From contig JALHNX010000005.1 of NCBI GenBank assembly GCA_022843305.1, positions 1-63,843 of the forward strand: a DNA stretch of 63,843 nt. The letters run 5' to 3'. The notes under the pieces are model-generated. The model had not been told where the DNA came from, ran no database searches, and saw nothing but the letters and a program-made list of their open reading frames with translations. This document shows, one piece after another, positions 15,271-23,824 of the stretch (position 1 is its first letter; every line of letters begins with the position of its first letter). This DNA comes from Pyrinomonadaceae bacterium (GTDB lineage Bacteria; Acidobacteriota; Blastocatellia; Pyrinomonadales; Pyrinomonadaceae). The translations under genes were made by a program, and so were the position numbers.

Positions 15271-17835
15271 TTACCGAAAATCCCCATTCAGCGAAAAGTC
15301 CGCCCAATAATAAGGCTCGTGCATATTGCTTGATTTGTTTTTTATCAACTCCAATGATGCTTTCCGCAAGGCTTCGGCGGACGAAGTTCCTTGTTTGTAA
15401 TATTCGTAAAAAGTTTTCGTAAAGATGGCAGTTGATTTGTCGTTAGCTTCCCATTGAGAAGAAATTACGGTTGTTGCGCCCGAACCCATCATTGCCCAAG
15501 CTAAACTGACCAATCCTTCGCCGCTCAGAACATTGTTCGTATCACACGAAGCCAAGAAAACCAGACTTCCCTTTTTCAGCTTGATATTCAAAAGTTCTTC
15601 GACAGTTAAACGCCCGTCGTCATTGCCGATATTTCTAAAACCTAAAAATGAATCCAAAGGCTGGTCGTTTGCAACTTCGGCGTGCATTGAAAAATGGAGA
15701 ATGTCGAATTTGTCAGAAACACGGCTAAAATCTCCGACAGTCGCGTTGATAATCGGTTTGGAATTGTAAATTCCGGCAACTGTCGAGGCTTCCGAATTCA
15801 CATATTGCAGCAACTTGGTTTCAAATGATGAGTTGGCAAATGCTTGCAGAGTTTGACGATTCGGCTTGGTTGCTTTGAGTTGTTCAAGCAAAATCGAAAC
15901 TGACGGCGCGTAAGAAATGAGTTTTTCTTCGATCAGATATTTTTCCCCATCCGAACTCAAGGCTTGAAACGGAATTTTCCAAAGTGATTTGTCGGGAACG
16001 AAAATGATATGTTTGGAAGTCAAAGCGAGCGGTTTCACTAATTTGTCGTAAATCGTCTTGCCGTCACGTTTGAAAAAGACGCGGGTTTTAATATCGTTCT
16101 GTGTTTTCGCAGCAATAATTTCTGTTTCGTCTTCGGAAACGGGAAGATTAATCGTTCGGATCTGATTGCCTTTTTCCCAAACAAAGGCAATCAGTTTTTT
16201 ATCCAAGGTAAAAAAATAAGAGATTATTGCCGTATCATTCAGGCTCGTTACTTTGTCTAATTCAGATAATTCGGGCTTTTTGAGATTTAGTTCAGGAATT
16301 TTGGTAGTAACGAGCTTTTCATTTTTCCCAATTTCGTCTGCGAGGTTCTCGTCATCAATAAATTTTAACGATAATTCTTCAAGCGATTTTCGTGTTTGAG
16401 GTGAAATGGTTGATTCGTTTTTGATGGACGCATTGCTAATTCTGTCTTTGAGAAAACGGGCTTTCAAAAAGTCAGCTAATTCAAATGATTCTCGCGGATT
16501 GCCGGATTTGATTTGGGTTAAAAGCCGATACGCATTGTGATAAGTTTCGAGGATTCCGAGTGTTAAATTAGTATTTTCGGATGCGCGAATTTCTTCGATA
16601 ATCGCCAGTGTCTTCTCCAAATGCTCAAGTGATTTGTCTTGTTGGTTGAGATTAAAATAGGCTTTCGCAAAATCCAGATGCACAGCGGGTAAATCATCGC
16701 GGAAATTGTCCCTCAGCGTTAGCTCCAAAACTTTTTGATTAAGCCGAATCACCTTATCCCAATCCTTGTTTCTTTTAGCGACTCTGATTTTCCATAGAGG
16801 CAGCATATATTCGGAATAGTTTTCCATTTTATCCAACTGCGCGAAAAGATTTTCGGCAATCGCAGATTGATTTGTAAAAGCCGCGATAACCGCTTTTCCC
16901 AAAGTCTTTTCAAAGGCAAATTGATTATTTACGTCGTATTTTTCAAGCTGATCCAAATAGAGGCGGGCTTTCGCAACGTCATACTTATCCAAAGATGTTA
17001 GGAGTAAGGAGTTCACGAAATTACAAATTTGATTGGAATTATTCTCATCAATCGAAGCCTTTAAGCCTTTTTCCAAATTGGCGAAGGCTGTTCGGGATTG
17101 TCCCGTTGCGCTCAAATTGGTCGCCGACTCGAATAACGCTTGTCGGTATTTATACTTGAACTGTGAGTTTTGCGTCGCAGCGATAAGTTTTTCGTTGTAT
17201 TTGAGAGCCGTTTGATAATTCAGTTTCGATGCCCAAGCTAACGCCAAAAACCTGTATGTATCGAGTTTAGCGGAATTTGGTTTTTCCTTTTCAAATGACT
17301 TTTCGGCTTTCTCAAGCCAAATAATGGCTGAAACGTCAAAACCCGACGAAAACAAAATCCGTCCCATGTTCAGAAAATATTCGCCTTGAATTTGTTGATT
17401 GTTAGGCGCGAGTGCAAGAGCTTTTTTGCCGAACTCGAAGGCTTCCGGGTATTTACGCTGAGAACGGCGGAGCCAAGCCAGACGAAAATAAATCTGCGCT
17501 TTTTGTATCGCATCACCTTCATTTTCGGTAAGAGTTTGAAGTGCTTCATTGAGCGCAATTTCCGCTAAATCATATTTCTGCAAAGAGATTTGCGAAACGG
17601 CAACCACATCCAAACCTTTTGAAACAAGCAAACCGGATTTGGATTTTTTCGCCTTTTCGATTCCCTTTTCAGCAAGTTCGACGGCTTTAACGTAATTTCC
17701 GTTGTCAAACTCGATCTGCGCCTGCCCGATTTCTCTCGAAATACCGGAAACTTGAGCCGAGACATTTAAAATAAAGGCAAAACAAAGCAGAAATATAAAC
17801 TGCAAAATCTGCTTTGTTTTGTTAGTGGTTTGCAT
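15271..17835 (-). CDS. Secreted TPR-CHAT protein (caspase-like peptidase)
   Basis: This ~854-residue protein starts at ATG 17835, where a signal peptide begins (MQTTNKTKQILQFIFLLCFA, cleavage after SAQ). The N-terminal two thirds are helical tetratricopeptide-like repeats. The last ~250 residues are a CHAT domain with the caspase-type dyad: His in DILHFSMHAEVAND near 715 and Cys in VFLASCDTNN near 764, then the usual GEGLVSLAWAMMGSGATTV. CHAT domains are cysteine proteases, often triggered by partner proteins. The signal peptide puts this one outside the cytoplasm. It is the last gene of the sigma/anti-sigma cluster and starts 4 bp after a small Cys-rich secreted peptide gene. Confidence 0.9.
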   Translation of the reverse strand: MQTTNKTKQILQFIFLLCFAFILNVSAQVSGISREIGQAQIEFDNGNYVKAVELAEKGIEKAKKSKSGLLVSKGLDVVAVSQISLQKYDLAEIALNEALQTLTENEGDAIQKAQIYFRLAWLRRSQRKYPEAFEFGKKALALAPNNQQIQGEYFLNMGRILFSSGFDVSAIIWLEKAEKSFEKEKPNSAKLDTYRFLALAWASKLNYQTALKYNEKLIAATQNSQFKYKYRQALFESATNLSATGQSRTAFANLEKGLKASIDENNSNQICNFVNSLLLTSLDKYDVAKARLYLDQLEKYDVNNQFAFEKTLGKAVIAAFTNQSAIAENLFAQLDKMENYSEYMLPLWKIRVAKRNKDWDKVIRLNQKVLELTLRDNFRDDLPAVHLDFAKAYFNLNQQDKSLEHLEKTLAIIEEIRASENTNLTLGILETYHNAYRLLTQIKSGNPRESFELADFLKARFLKDRISNASIKNESTISPQTRKSLEELSLKFIDDENLADEIGKNEKLVTTKIPELNLKKPELSELDKVTSLNDTAIISYFFTLDKKLIAFVWEKGNQIRTINLPVSEDETEIIAAKTQNDIKTRVFFKRDGKTIYDKLVKPLALTSKHIIFVPDKSLWKIPFQALSSDGEKYLIEEKLISYAPSVSILLEQLKATKPNRQTLQAFANSSFETKLLQYVNSEASTVAGIYNSKPIINATVGDFSRVSDKFDILHFSMHAEVANDQPLDSFLGFRNIGNDDGRLTVEELLNIKLKKGSLVFLASCDTNNVLSGEGLVSLAWAMMGSGATTVISSQWEANDKSTAIFTKTFYEYYKQGTSSAEALRKASLELIKNKSSNMHEPYYWADFSLNGDFR

Positions 17836-17839
17836 AAGA

Positions 17840-18073
17840 TTAGTTTTCAGTCGGTCTGCAATTTCCATCATCGTCTTTTTGGTCAGGACGGCAGTTTTGA
17901 CATTCACGCGGGCGGCAAGTTTCCGTCCCCGCAACCATCGAATAAACTGCTTCAGCCATTCTGCCGAAAAAGTCGAAAAATCCATTTCCGCCGGTAGTAT
18001 TACCGGCGAACACCGTGCCAACCAGAAAGGTTGACAGTAACGCAATACAAAGAATTGATTTTATTTTTTTCAT
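17840..18073 (-). CDS. Small secreted Cys-rich peptide
   Basis: This 77-residue precursor has a clear signal peptide (MKKIKSILCIALLSTFLVGT, cleavage after VFA) and a mature part of about 53 residues. The tail carries four cysteines in a repeated Cys-Arg-Pro pattern: CRPRECQNCRP and, after an acidic DQKDDDG stretch, NCRPTEN. No family recognised. It sits between the S9 peptidase gene and the TPR-CHAT gene with 4 bp to the latter, so co-expression is likely. It could be a substrate, inhibitor or activator of the CHAT peptidase, or a structural envelope peptide (inference). Confidence 0.75.
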   Translation of the reverse strand: MKKIKSILCIALLSTFLVGTVFAGNTTGGNGFFDFFGRMAEAVYSMVAGTETCRPRECQNCRPDQKDDDGNCRPTEN

Positions 18074-18088
18074 ATTTTTTAATGTTCC

Positions 18089-20029
18089 TTAATTTATTTG
18101 TTTTTTGAGAAATTGATACATCGCTGCGAAAACATATCTTCCGCTAACTCCGTGACCGGAAGTTGTCGAATATATGAACCACACCTCTGAACCATTGTTT
18201 TGTAACTGAGTTTTCAGGTCGGTTACGTCCTTTTCAGGATTTCGTTCATCGAGTTTCCCTCTGGTCAAAAACAGAGGGATTTTATTCCACCGGTTCACAT
18301 TGTTAAGCGGTGAAAGCTCGTCTAATTTTTTCATTAATTGTTCGTCCGCCGGATCGCCGTATTCACTTTTGGCACTTTCATTAACCCAGCTTTGACCGAG
18401 CATTCCGCGAATCGAAACGAGCGGGTATTCGGCGATGACGGCTTTGATTCGATTCGGCTCTTGCAGGGTAGTCGAAAGCGCGATGAAGCCGCCGTAACTT
18501 TCGCCTCGCAGGAAAATTTTATTCGCGTCCAAATCAGCCTGTTTTTCTACCCAATCGAGCAAAGATTGTATGTCTTTGACGGCATCGCCGCGCTTTTCTT
18601 TGTTATCGGCATCCATAAAATCTTTGCCGAAGCCGGATGAACCGCGAATGTTCGTATGAATAATCGTCAAACCGAGATTGGCGACCAATCGAAGGTCTTG
18701 CGAGCTGAAAACGGGACGGTCGAGAATCTGCGGTCCGCCGTGAACGAAAATCAGCACCGGAGATTTCTTTTCCTGTTTGTTTGGGCGGACGATATAGCCG
18801 GAAATCTCTTTTTGGTCGAAAGACTTCCATTTGAAGATTTGCGGCGATTTAACCTTGCCTTGAAGCTGTGCCGGTAAACTCTCTTTCGTCCAATCGGTAA
18901 CTTGTTTGGTTTCTATATTATAAGATTGAATTGAAGCCGGTTTGCCGTTGTTTTCAAGCGTATAGACGACTTCCCTTTCGGACAACCAACGGGTGTTCCA
19001 GATAACATAAGAGCCGTAGATAAACGGCAGAATTTCTTTGCCGATTTTGTCTTTTTTGAGCCGAAAAACGCGCAGATGGTCAACGCCGTCTTTGGTTTCC
19101 TGCAATAAAAGATTATTTCCATCGGGCGAGATTTTTACGTCATACAAATTTAAGATACTGGCAGGCAGTTTTACTTCGGTTGTTTTGTTGTTTTTCAAAT
19201 CCAAAGAAAAGACACACAATTCTTTTTGACAGTTCTCGTTGCCTTCGCTCGTCCAAAAAACTCTGTCTTGCACGAGAAATGCTTTGCGGCTTGTTCCCTT
19301 TTCATCAACCGGAGTTAATTTGCCCGTTTGCAAATCGTAAATATAGATAAATTGGCTGCTCGAAGCCTTGAAATATCTGAGAAGCAATTTATTCCCGCCG
19401 TCCTGCACGACATCCCAAGAGCCTTTTAATTCTATTGGATAGCACTTTTCCCTTTGAAAATCGAAGCGGCATAACTTGCTCATCTTTGCTTCATAATCCA
19501 TTCGCATAAAATAGAGCGCATCTCCGTTTTTGCTCCAAATAAATGAATCAATGGATTCGTCTTTGCCAGTCAGATTTACCAATTTCTTGGGTGTTTTTTC
19601 CTTAAAATCATAGAAATAAAGCTGAAAATTATCCTGGTCTTCGTGGTCGGAAGTGTAAGCGAACGATTCGCCATTCGGGTTTGTTTTTAGCGAGTAAGGA
19701 ATAATTTTATCAATCAACTTTACCGGCTGTGATAAAGGCGAACTCAACAAATAAATGTTATTCGTCGCATCAGTTATCAGCATTCGACGGTTTTTTGTGT
19801 CGCTGTCCCAAATCAAATTGCTTTTAATCGCCGACGAATCATAAAAAAGATGTGCGACTTCGGAATTTTTTATCGTTGGAATGCCTTCAACTTTATAAGT
19901 GTCGGGAATCGGAAAAATGTCCGCATTCTGCGAAAAAACAGTCGTTGCGGTGCAGATTACCATTGTCAAAATAATCAATAATCCATTCACTGCTGCCGTT
20001 TTTATAATTTTTTCTGTTATTTTCCTCAT
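18089..20029 (-). CDS. Secreted S9-family prolyl oligopeptidase-like peptidase
   Basis: This ~646-residue exported serine peptidase has a beta-propeller N-terminal domain followed by an alpha/beta-hydrolase catalytic domain. The nucleophile lies in FLRGESYGGFIALS near residue 510, Asp in TRGKLDERNP and His in STTSGHGVSGRY. HGGPQ supplies the oxyanion region. I start at ATG 20029 because GGAG sits nine bases upstream and a signal peptide begins there (MRKITEKIIKTAAVNGLLII, cleavage near VFSQ); an upstream ATG at 20065 would overlap the previous gene and mask the signal. S9 enzymes cleave short peptides, often after proline. Confidence 0.9.
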   Translation of the reverse strand: MRKITEKIIKTAAVNGLLIILTMVICTATTVFSQNADIFPIPDTYKVEGIPTIKNSEVAHLFYDSSAIKSNLIWDSDTKNRRMLITDATNNIYLLSSPLSQPVKLIDKIIPYSLKTNPNGESFAYTSDHEDQDNFQLYFYDFKEKTPKKLVNLTGKDESIDSFIWSKNGDALYFMRMDYEAKMSKLCRFDFQREKCYPIELKGSWDVVQDGGNKLLLRYFKASSSQFIYIYDLQTGKLTPVDEKGTSRKAFLVQDRVFWTSEGNENCQKELCVFSLDLKNNKTTEVKLPASILNLYDVKISPDGNNLLLQETKDGVDHLRVFRLKKDKIGKEILPFIYGSYVIWNTRWLSEREVVYTLENNGKPASIQSYNIETKQVTDWTKESLPAQLQGKVKSPQIFKWKSFDQKEISGYIVRPNKQEKKSPVLIFVHGGPQILDRPVFSSQDLRLVANLGLTIIHTNIRGSSGFGKDFMDADNKEKRGDAVKDIQSLLDWVEKQADLDANKIFLRGESYGGFIALSTTLQEPNRIKAVIAEYPLVSIRGMLGQSWVNESAKSEYGDPADEQLMKKLDELSPLNNVNRWNKIPLFLTRGKLDERNPEKDVTDLKTQLQNNGSEVWFIYSTTSGHGVSGRYVFAAMYQFLKKQIN

Positions 20030-20046
20030 ATTTTTATCACTCCGAT

Positions 20047-20991
20047 TTAGCTGTTTGCCGAACACCGAACATCAGCATTCCGCGTTTTCTCCGATTTCAT
20101 TTGCTTGGTTTGAAAGTCCTTGACCGTAAATTTATTTGAGGGTCCGGGAATCGTCTGACCGTTTTCCAAAGTAATGATAATCTTCCACTTATAGGTTTTG
20201 AGAGGATCCAGCTTTCTGTTCAAAACAAAAGTTGTTTCCGTCTCGGTTTCATATTCATCAATCAGAATTTCTTCATCGTCCGAAATATACAAATGGTATT
20301 TCACTGCTTTTGGAACTTTTTTCCACTTAAAGACCAAATTTTCTTTACTTAATGACAACTCGATTTCAACCTCCCTACTTTCACTACATTTGGCGGAAAT
20401 GCCTCTCGTCGCGGAAATAGTTTGACCCGGTTGCTTTAAATTCGGTTTTTTAGAATCCTGATTCAAAGTATTTTGCGAAATCTTCGGTTTCGGTGTATCA
20501 GGCTTCAAATTTTTCGGAGTCGGGACAACAACGGTGCGATTCGAGTTCTTGGAAGATGCCGGATTCTCTTTAACCGTGGTCTGCACCGGCAAGGGCAAAT
20601 TGAGTCCCGAATTTAATTCATTATCAAAGGTTTGAACAACTTCCCTGCTCGCATCCGCAGAACCTAACCAAAGCAAAAACGAAAAACAAAAAATGATGAT
20701 CAACGCCGCGCCCCCCCAAGCCAAACTGCTGAATTGTCCGAAGATTTGCGGAAAATAAGAAAGAATAGAGTGCCGCGAGGTTTCCATCTCTTCGGACGTT
20801 GCATTCTGTTCGATTTCCTGCTCATTCATTACCGCGTTCCAAAAATCATCGAAAGTCGGCGGGGGAAGCGACCGACGACAGGACGCACACTTTAATAAAT
20901 GTCTGCCTATTTCGCGCTTTTTCAGCGTGTCGAATGCTCCGGTGCGGTATCCGGCAATTTGGCTTTTCGTTAAATGTTCGTGTTCCTTCAT
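20047..20991 (-). CDS. Membrane anti-sigma-like protein with zinc finger
   Basis: This 314-residue protein has an N-terminal zf-HC2 type zinc finger (IGRHLLKCASCRRSLP), one transmembrane helix (AALIIIFCFSFLLWLG), a Pro/Thr/Lys-rich periplasmic linker and a C-terminal beta-sandwich segment resembling a fibronectin type III domain (YHLYISDDEE ... YKWKIIITLENG). This is the layout of a membrane-spanning anti-sigma factor that holds its sigma factor in the cytoplasm and senses the envelope. Its ATG overlaps the stop of the sigma-like gene (ATGA), strongly implying partnership. Confidence 0.8.
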   Translation of the reverse strand: MKEHEHLTKSQIAGYRTGAFDTLKKREIGRHLLKCASCRRSLPPPTFDDFWNAVMNEQEIEQNATSEEMETSRHSILSYFPQIFGQFSSLAWGGAALIIIFCFSFLLWLGSADASREVVQTFDNELNSGLNLPLPVQTTVKENPASSKNSNRTVVVPTPKNLKPDTPKPKISQNTLNQDSKKPNLKQPGQTISATRGISAKCSESREVEIELSLSKENLVFKWKKVPKAVKYHLYISDDEEILIDEYETETETTFVLNRKLDPLKTYKWKIIITLENGQTIPGPSNKFTVKDFQTKQMKSEKTRNADVRCSANS

Positions 20992-21716
20992 TTGTTAGTC
21001 AGTTTTTGCAGTTTTCCACGGGCTTCAAACCGGGCTTTTTTAATTGATTTAGTTGATGGTGCGTTGTTTTTGTCGCTGTTTGATTCGCCGTGCGTTATAT
21101 CGGCAATCTCTTGATCCGTAAAAGGCAGCCGGTCTTTAATGTCTGACCATTCATCTTCCGTCAGCTCTAAAACACGGGCTAATTCCGCGTCACTGACTCC
21201 ACTTTCGAGAAGATGAATAATTAATTCCTGACTATGAAAGAGTAAAGCCCGCCTTTGTCGTAACGACAAACAGCAAATTTCCTGCCAGAACCGATTCACG
21301 AGCGAAAAAACTTCCGCGCTGGCACAACCTTCGACAAATTTTTGAGCGGCGGCTTCGTGAATTTCCTCAAGAGGAACTGTTTCGACAGTGATTCCTTCTG
21401 AAAACAGGCGATTGATTTCGTTATAGGCAGCACGGGCAGCGAAAGATTTCCATTCACCTTCCGACATTTTTTCGCTTTTTTCACGGTGTTTTTCCCGCCA
21501 ATCCAGTAATCTGAGGATAATTCCCTGCTCTAAATCCGAAGCCTCTGCCGCCGGTTCAAAAGACACGGAACGGCGGCGCACAATTTTTTGCACGACCGGC
21601 AAAGCGGCGAGAAATAACTCCTCTGATTTTTGTTGAAAAGACGGCTCGTGAAAATCAGGCTCCGGGCTTTCGTCGCTCGAAAACCGTCGCCACACGTCTA
21701 AAAACGATTCAATCAT
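20988..21716 (-). CDS. Sigma-70-like (ECF-type) factor
   Basis: This ~242-residue protein has a region 2-like segment (ASDLEQGIILRLLDWRE, then WKSFAARAAYNEINRLF) and a C-terminal region 4-like helical part (LSLRQRRALLFHSQE, VSDAELARVLELTEDEW, KSIKKARFEARGKL). The sequence is divergent and longer than classical ECF factors, so I call it sigma-like. It would direct RNA polymerase to a small regulon, probably including its own operon. I start at ATG 21716, not at the frame's upstream codon. It is followed by, and overlaps, the anti-sigma-like gene. Confidence 0.7.
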   Translation of the reverse strand: MIESFLDVWRRFSSDESPEPDFHEPSFQQKSEELFLAALPVVQKIVRRRSVSFEPAAEASDLEQGIILRLLDWREKHREKSEKMSEGEWKSFAARAAYNEINRLFSEGITVETVPLEEIHEAAAQKFVEGCASAEVFSLVNRFWQEICCLSLRQRRALLFHSQELIIHLLESGVSDAELARVLELTEDEWSDIKDRLPFTDQEIADITHGESNSDKNNAPSTKSIKKARFEARGKLQKLTNK

Positions 21717-21927
21717 TAGTTGCTCGAAAACAAACCACAACAACAACTGCTTTCGGTTGATTGCTCATCGGGTGAAAGAGGCGGTGCGTTTTTAAAAAAT
21801 ATATCGTTCCGCCGCATATTTTGTCCAATTAGCTTCCAAATCAAAAAAAAATGGAAAAAATTTCACCTGTTGAAGTAACCTCACAGCAAATTTTCGGTTT
21901 TTATATATAGTGAAGATTTTCGGCGGG

Positions 21928-21958
21928 GCGTTTTTGGATATGCGAAAAAGAAAAACGC
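21928..21958 (+). other. Hairpin in the divergent leader (GCGTTTTT/AAAAACGC)
   Basis: A perfect 8-bp inverted repeat with a 15-base loop lies 60 bp upstream of the sigma-54 activator gene. The ~300-bp divergent region (21717-22017) holds no gene. It has several A/T tracts and a TATATATAG stretch near 21905 that may contain promoters for both sides, but I see no clear sigma-54 site. Confidence 0.4.
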
Positions 21959-22017
21959 TCGATTAGTTGAATTTCAAACTTGAATTAATATTGCACTAAT
22001 AAAACTAAATAAGTCAA

Positions 22018-22983
22018 ATGCTGAGAAACTTTTGCGAAACTGAAAGCATTCAGGTCCTCGCCGGTTTTGACTTCCTCGATTTGTGTCTTTTGGGAGAAAC
22101 CGGAACGGGTAAAACACATACTGCGCGGCTCATACACGAATTTAGTCCGCGCTCAGAAAAGCCGTTCGTCGCCGTTAATTGCGCGGAGCTTACTCCGTCA
22201 ATTATCGAATCCGAGTTATTCGGCTACGAAAAAGGCGCGTTCACCGGCGCGACCGCATCAAAAACGGGAAAATTTGAAGCGGCGGCGGGCGGAACACTCT
22301 TTTTGGACGAAATCGGCGAACTTCCCGCCAATTTACAGGCGAAATTATTAAAGGTCACGGAAGAAAAATGTATCACCCGCGTCGGCGGCAACCGTCCGCG
22401 TCCCGTTGATGTGCGAATCATCTACGCGACGCACCGTGATTTGGACGTTCTACGCGAAGATTTGCGCTACCGGATCGCCGCTCACGCAATTTATCTGAAA
22501 CCACTCAGAGAACGCCGCGACGAAATCGTTGCTTTGGCTCGCGTCTTTCTGCTGGAATTCAACCGTAGGAGCGGACGAACCATTCATGCGAGTGACGAAA
22601 CGCTCAAACTTCTTGAAAATGCCGAATGGCAAGGCAACGTCCGCGAGCTGAGGGCGTTCGTCGAAAAGGTTTGTTTGAGCGCGTTGTTTATTTCCAGGGG
22701 CGAGAAAACTTCGGAAAATGCAATTGAATTGACATCTTCGCTTGTTTTGGCGCGTCTTTCGAGTATTTCGGGTCAGCCGTCAGACATTCCTGAAGATTCA
22801 TCTTCGGAAAAATTTACCAATTTTACGTCCGGCGAAAATATGGAAGAGTATCTCAAACGAATTGAAAACTATCTCTTAAAAAATGCGATGGACAGTCACA
22901 ACAATAACAAATCACGCGCCGCCAAAGAGCTTGGCATCAGTCGCGGCGGACTGATTAAAAAGCTGAAGCGAATCGGACATTAA
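22018..22983 (+). CDS. Sigma-54 activator lacking a sensor domain
   Basis: This 321-residue enhancer-binding protein begins almost directly at the AAA+ domain. Walker A GETGTGKT is at 26-33, the sigma-54 contact loop GAFTGA at 73-78, Walker [10 protein letters not shown] follows, then PLRERRDEI and a Fis-type helix-turn-helix at the end ([22 protein letters not shown]). The usual N-terminal receiver, GAF or PAS domain is absent, so activity may be controlled by expression level or by a partner protein (as in PspF). It is divergent from the sigma/anti-sigma/CHAT cluster. Confidence 0.9.
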   Translation: MLRNFCETESIQVLAGFDFLDLCLLGETGTGKTHTARLIHEFSPRSEKPFVAVNCAELTPSIIESELFGYEKGAFTGATASKTGKFEAAAGGTLFLDEIGELPANLQAKLLKVTEEKCITRVGGNRPRPVDVRIIYATHRDLDVLREDLRYRIAAHAIYLKPLRERRDEIVALARVFLLEFNRRSGRTIHASDETLKLLENAEWQGNVRELRAFVEKVCLSALFISRGEKTSENAIELTSSLVLARLSSISGQPSDIPEDSSSEKFTNFTSGENMEEYLKRIENYLLKNAMDSHNNNKSRAAKELGISRGGLIKKLKRIGH

Positions 22984-23008
22984 TTTTTGATAAAAATTAT
23001 CTTCAAGT

Positions 23009-23824
23009 TTATTTTCTCGACGAAAAATCAATCTTTCTTAATCGTCTGTTCACTTCCCGCTCGGCTTTTTCAAAATTCGGCAGGTTTTGAATTTGTTCGC
23101 TCAGAGAACTCTGCCAGCGTCCTTTGTAACTTGGCAGTCGTTCGGCTAATTTCTTTGGAAAATCAGCCGGATTTAAGTTTTTTGAGGCACATTTAGCTGC
23201 AAATTCTTCCATAAAATATTCGATTTCCATTTGGTGATCTTCCAGCAAATACCAAATGTCATAAAAATCTCTGGCTTGCATCCGCTGCATTACCGAACGC
23301 ATTTTTTCAACCAGAACTTCTTCCAGGCGATAACACAAGAGTTGATGCTCTTCAATATCGGAATAGGCGATAAACGCGGATTTCATAACCGGCTCGAATT
23401 CCAGTTTTTCGCTTTTTGAAATATCAACCTTGACTCGTTTGTTGTTTCCCTGCCCGCCGAGCGGTCCGGTATAACTGATGTAAAAATTTATCCCGCCGTC
23501 CTCGTGTTCGTTGTTGTCAATTATTTCAAGCGGAATATTCGCCTCTTCTCTGATAAATTCAAAAACATCACCGAACAGGGCGAATATCTGCTCGTTGGGA
23601 AACGAATTATCAATCAGTGTGAAATCAAGGTCTTCCGAAAAACGGTAATCCTCAAAATAGAATTTTTTGAGAACCGTGCCGCCTTTGAAGACGAGAACTG
23701 TTGCCAGATGTTCGTGTTCGGCGATGCCTTTTAAAATCCACGAAAGAACGTAGTCCTTTTCGATTTGTTGATCGCGGACTCCTGCTTCTCTAGCCTTTTG
23801 CTGTATTTCTTTTGGTCTAATCAT
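23009..23824 (-). CDS. abiEii: AbiEii-type nucleotidyltransferase toxin
   Basis: This 271-residue protein belongs to the AbiEii/AbiGii nucleotidyltransferase toxins of type IV toxin-antitoxin systems. The DNA polymerase-beta-like core appears as LVFKGGTVLKKFYFEDYRFS followed by EDLDFTLI, giving the GG...SxDxDF pattern. AbiEii enzymes act in phage abortive infection and in plasmid maintenance. Its ATG overlaps the stop of the antitoxin gene by 4 bp (ATGA), the standard bicistronic order. Confidence 0.88.
   Translation of the reverse strand: MIRPKEIQQKAREAGVRDQQIEKDYVLSWILKGIAEHEHLATVLVFKGGTVLKKFYFEDYRFSEDLDFTLIDNSFPNEQIFALFGDVFEFIREEANIPLEIIDNNEHEDGGINFYISYTGPLGGQGNNKRVKVDISKSEKLEFEPVMKSAFIAYSDIEEHQLLCYRLEEVLVEKMRSVMQRMQARDFYDIWYLLEDHQMEIEYFMEEFAAKCASKNLNPADFPKKLAERLPSYKGRWQSSLSEQIQNLPNFEKAEREVNRRLRKIDFSSRK

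Noticed and set aside
15271-17835. Craspase (type III-E CRISPR TPR-CHAT)
   Set aside because: No gRAMP effector, Csx30/Csx31-like gene or CRISPR array is present, and the protein carries a signal peptide. Only the TPR-CHAT architecture and a nearby sigma factor are shared.
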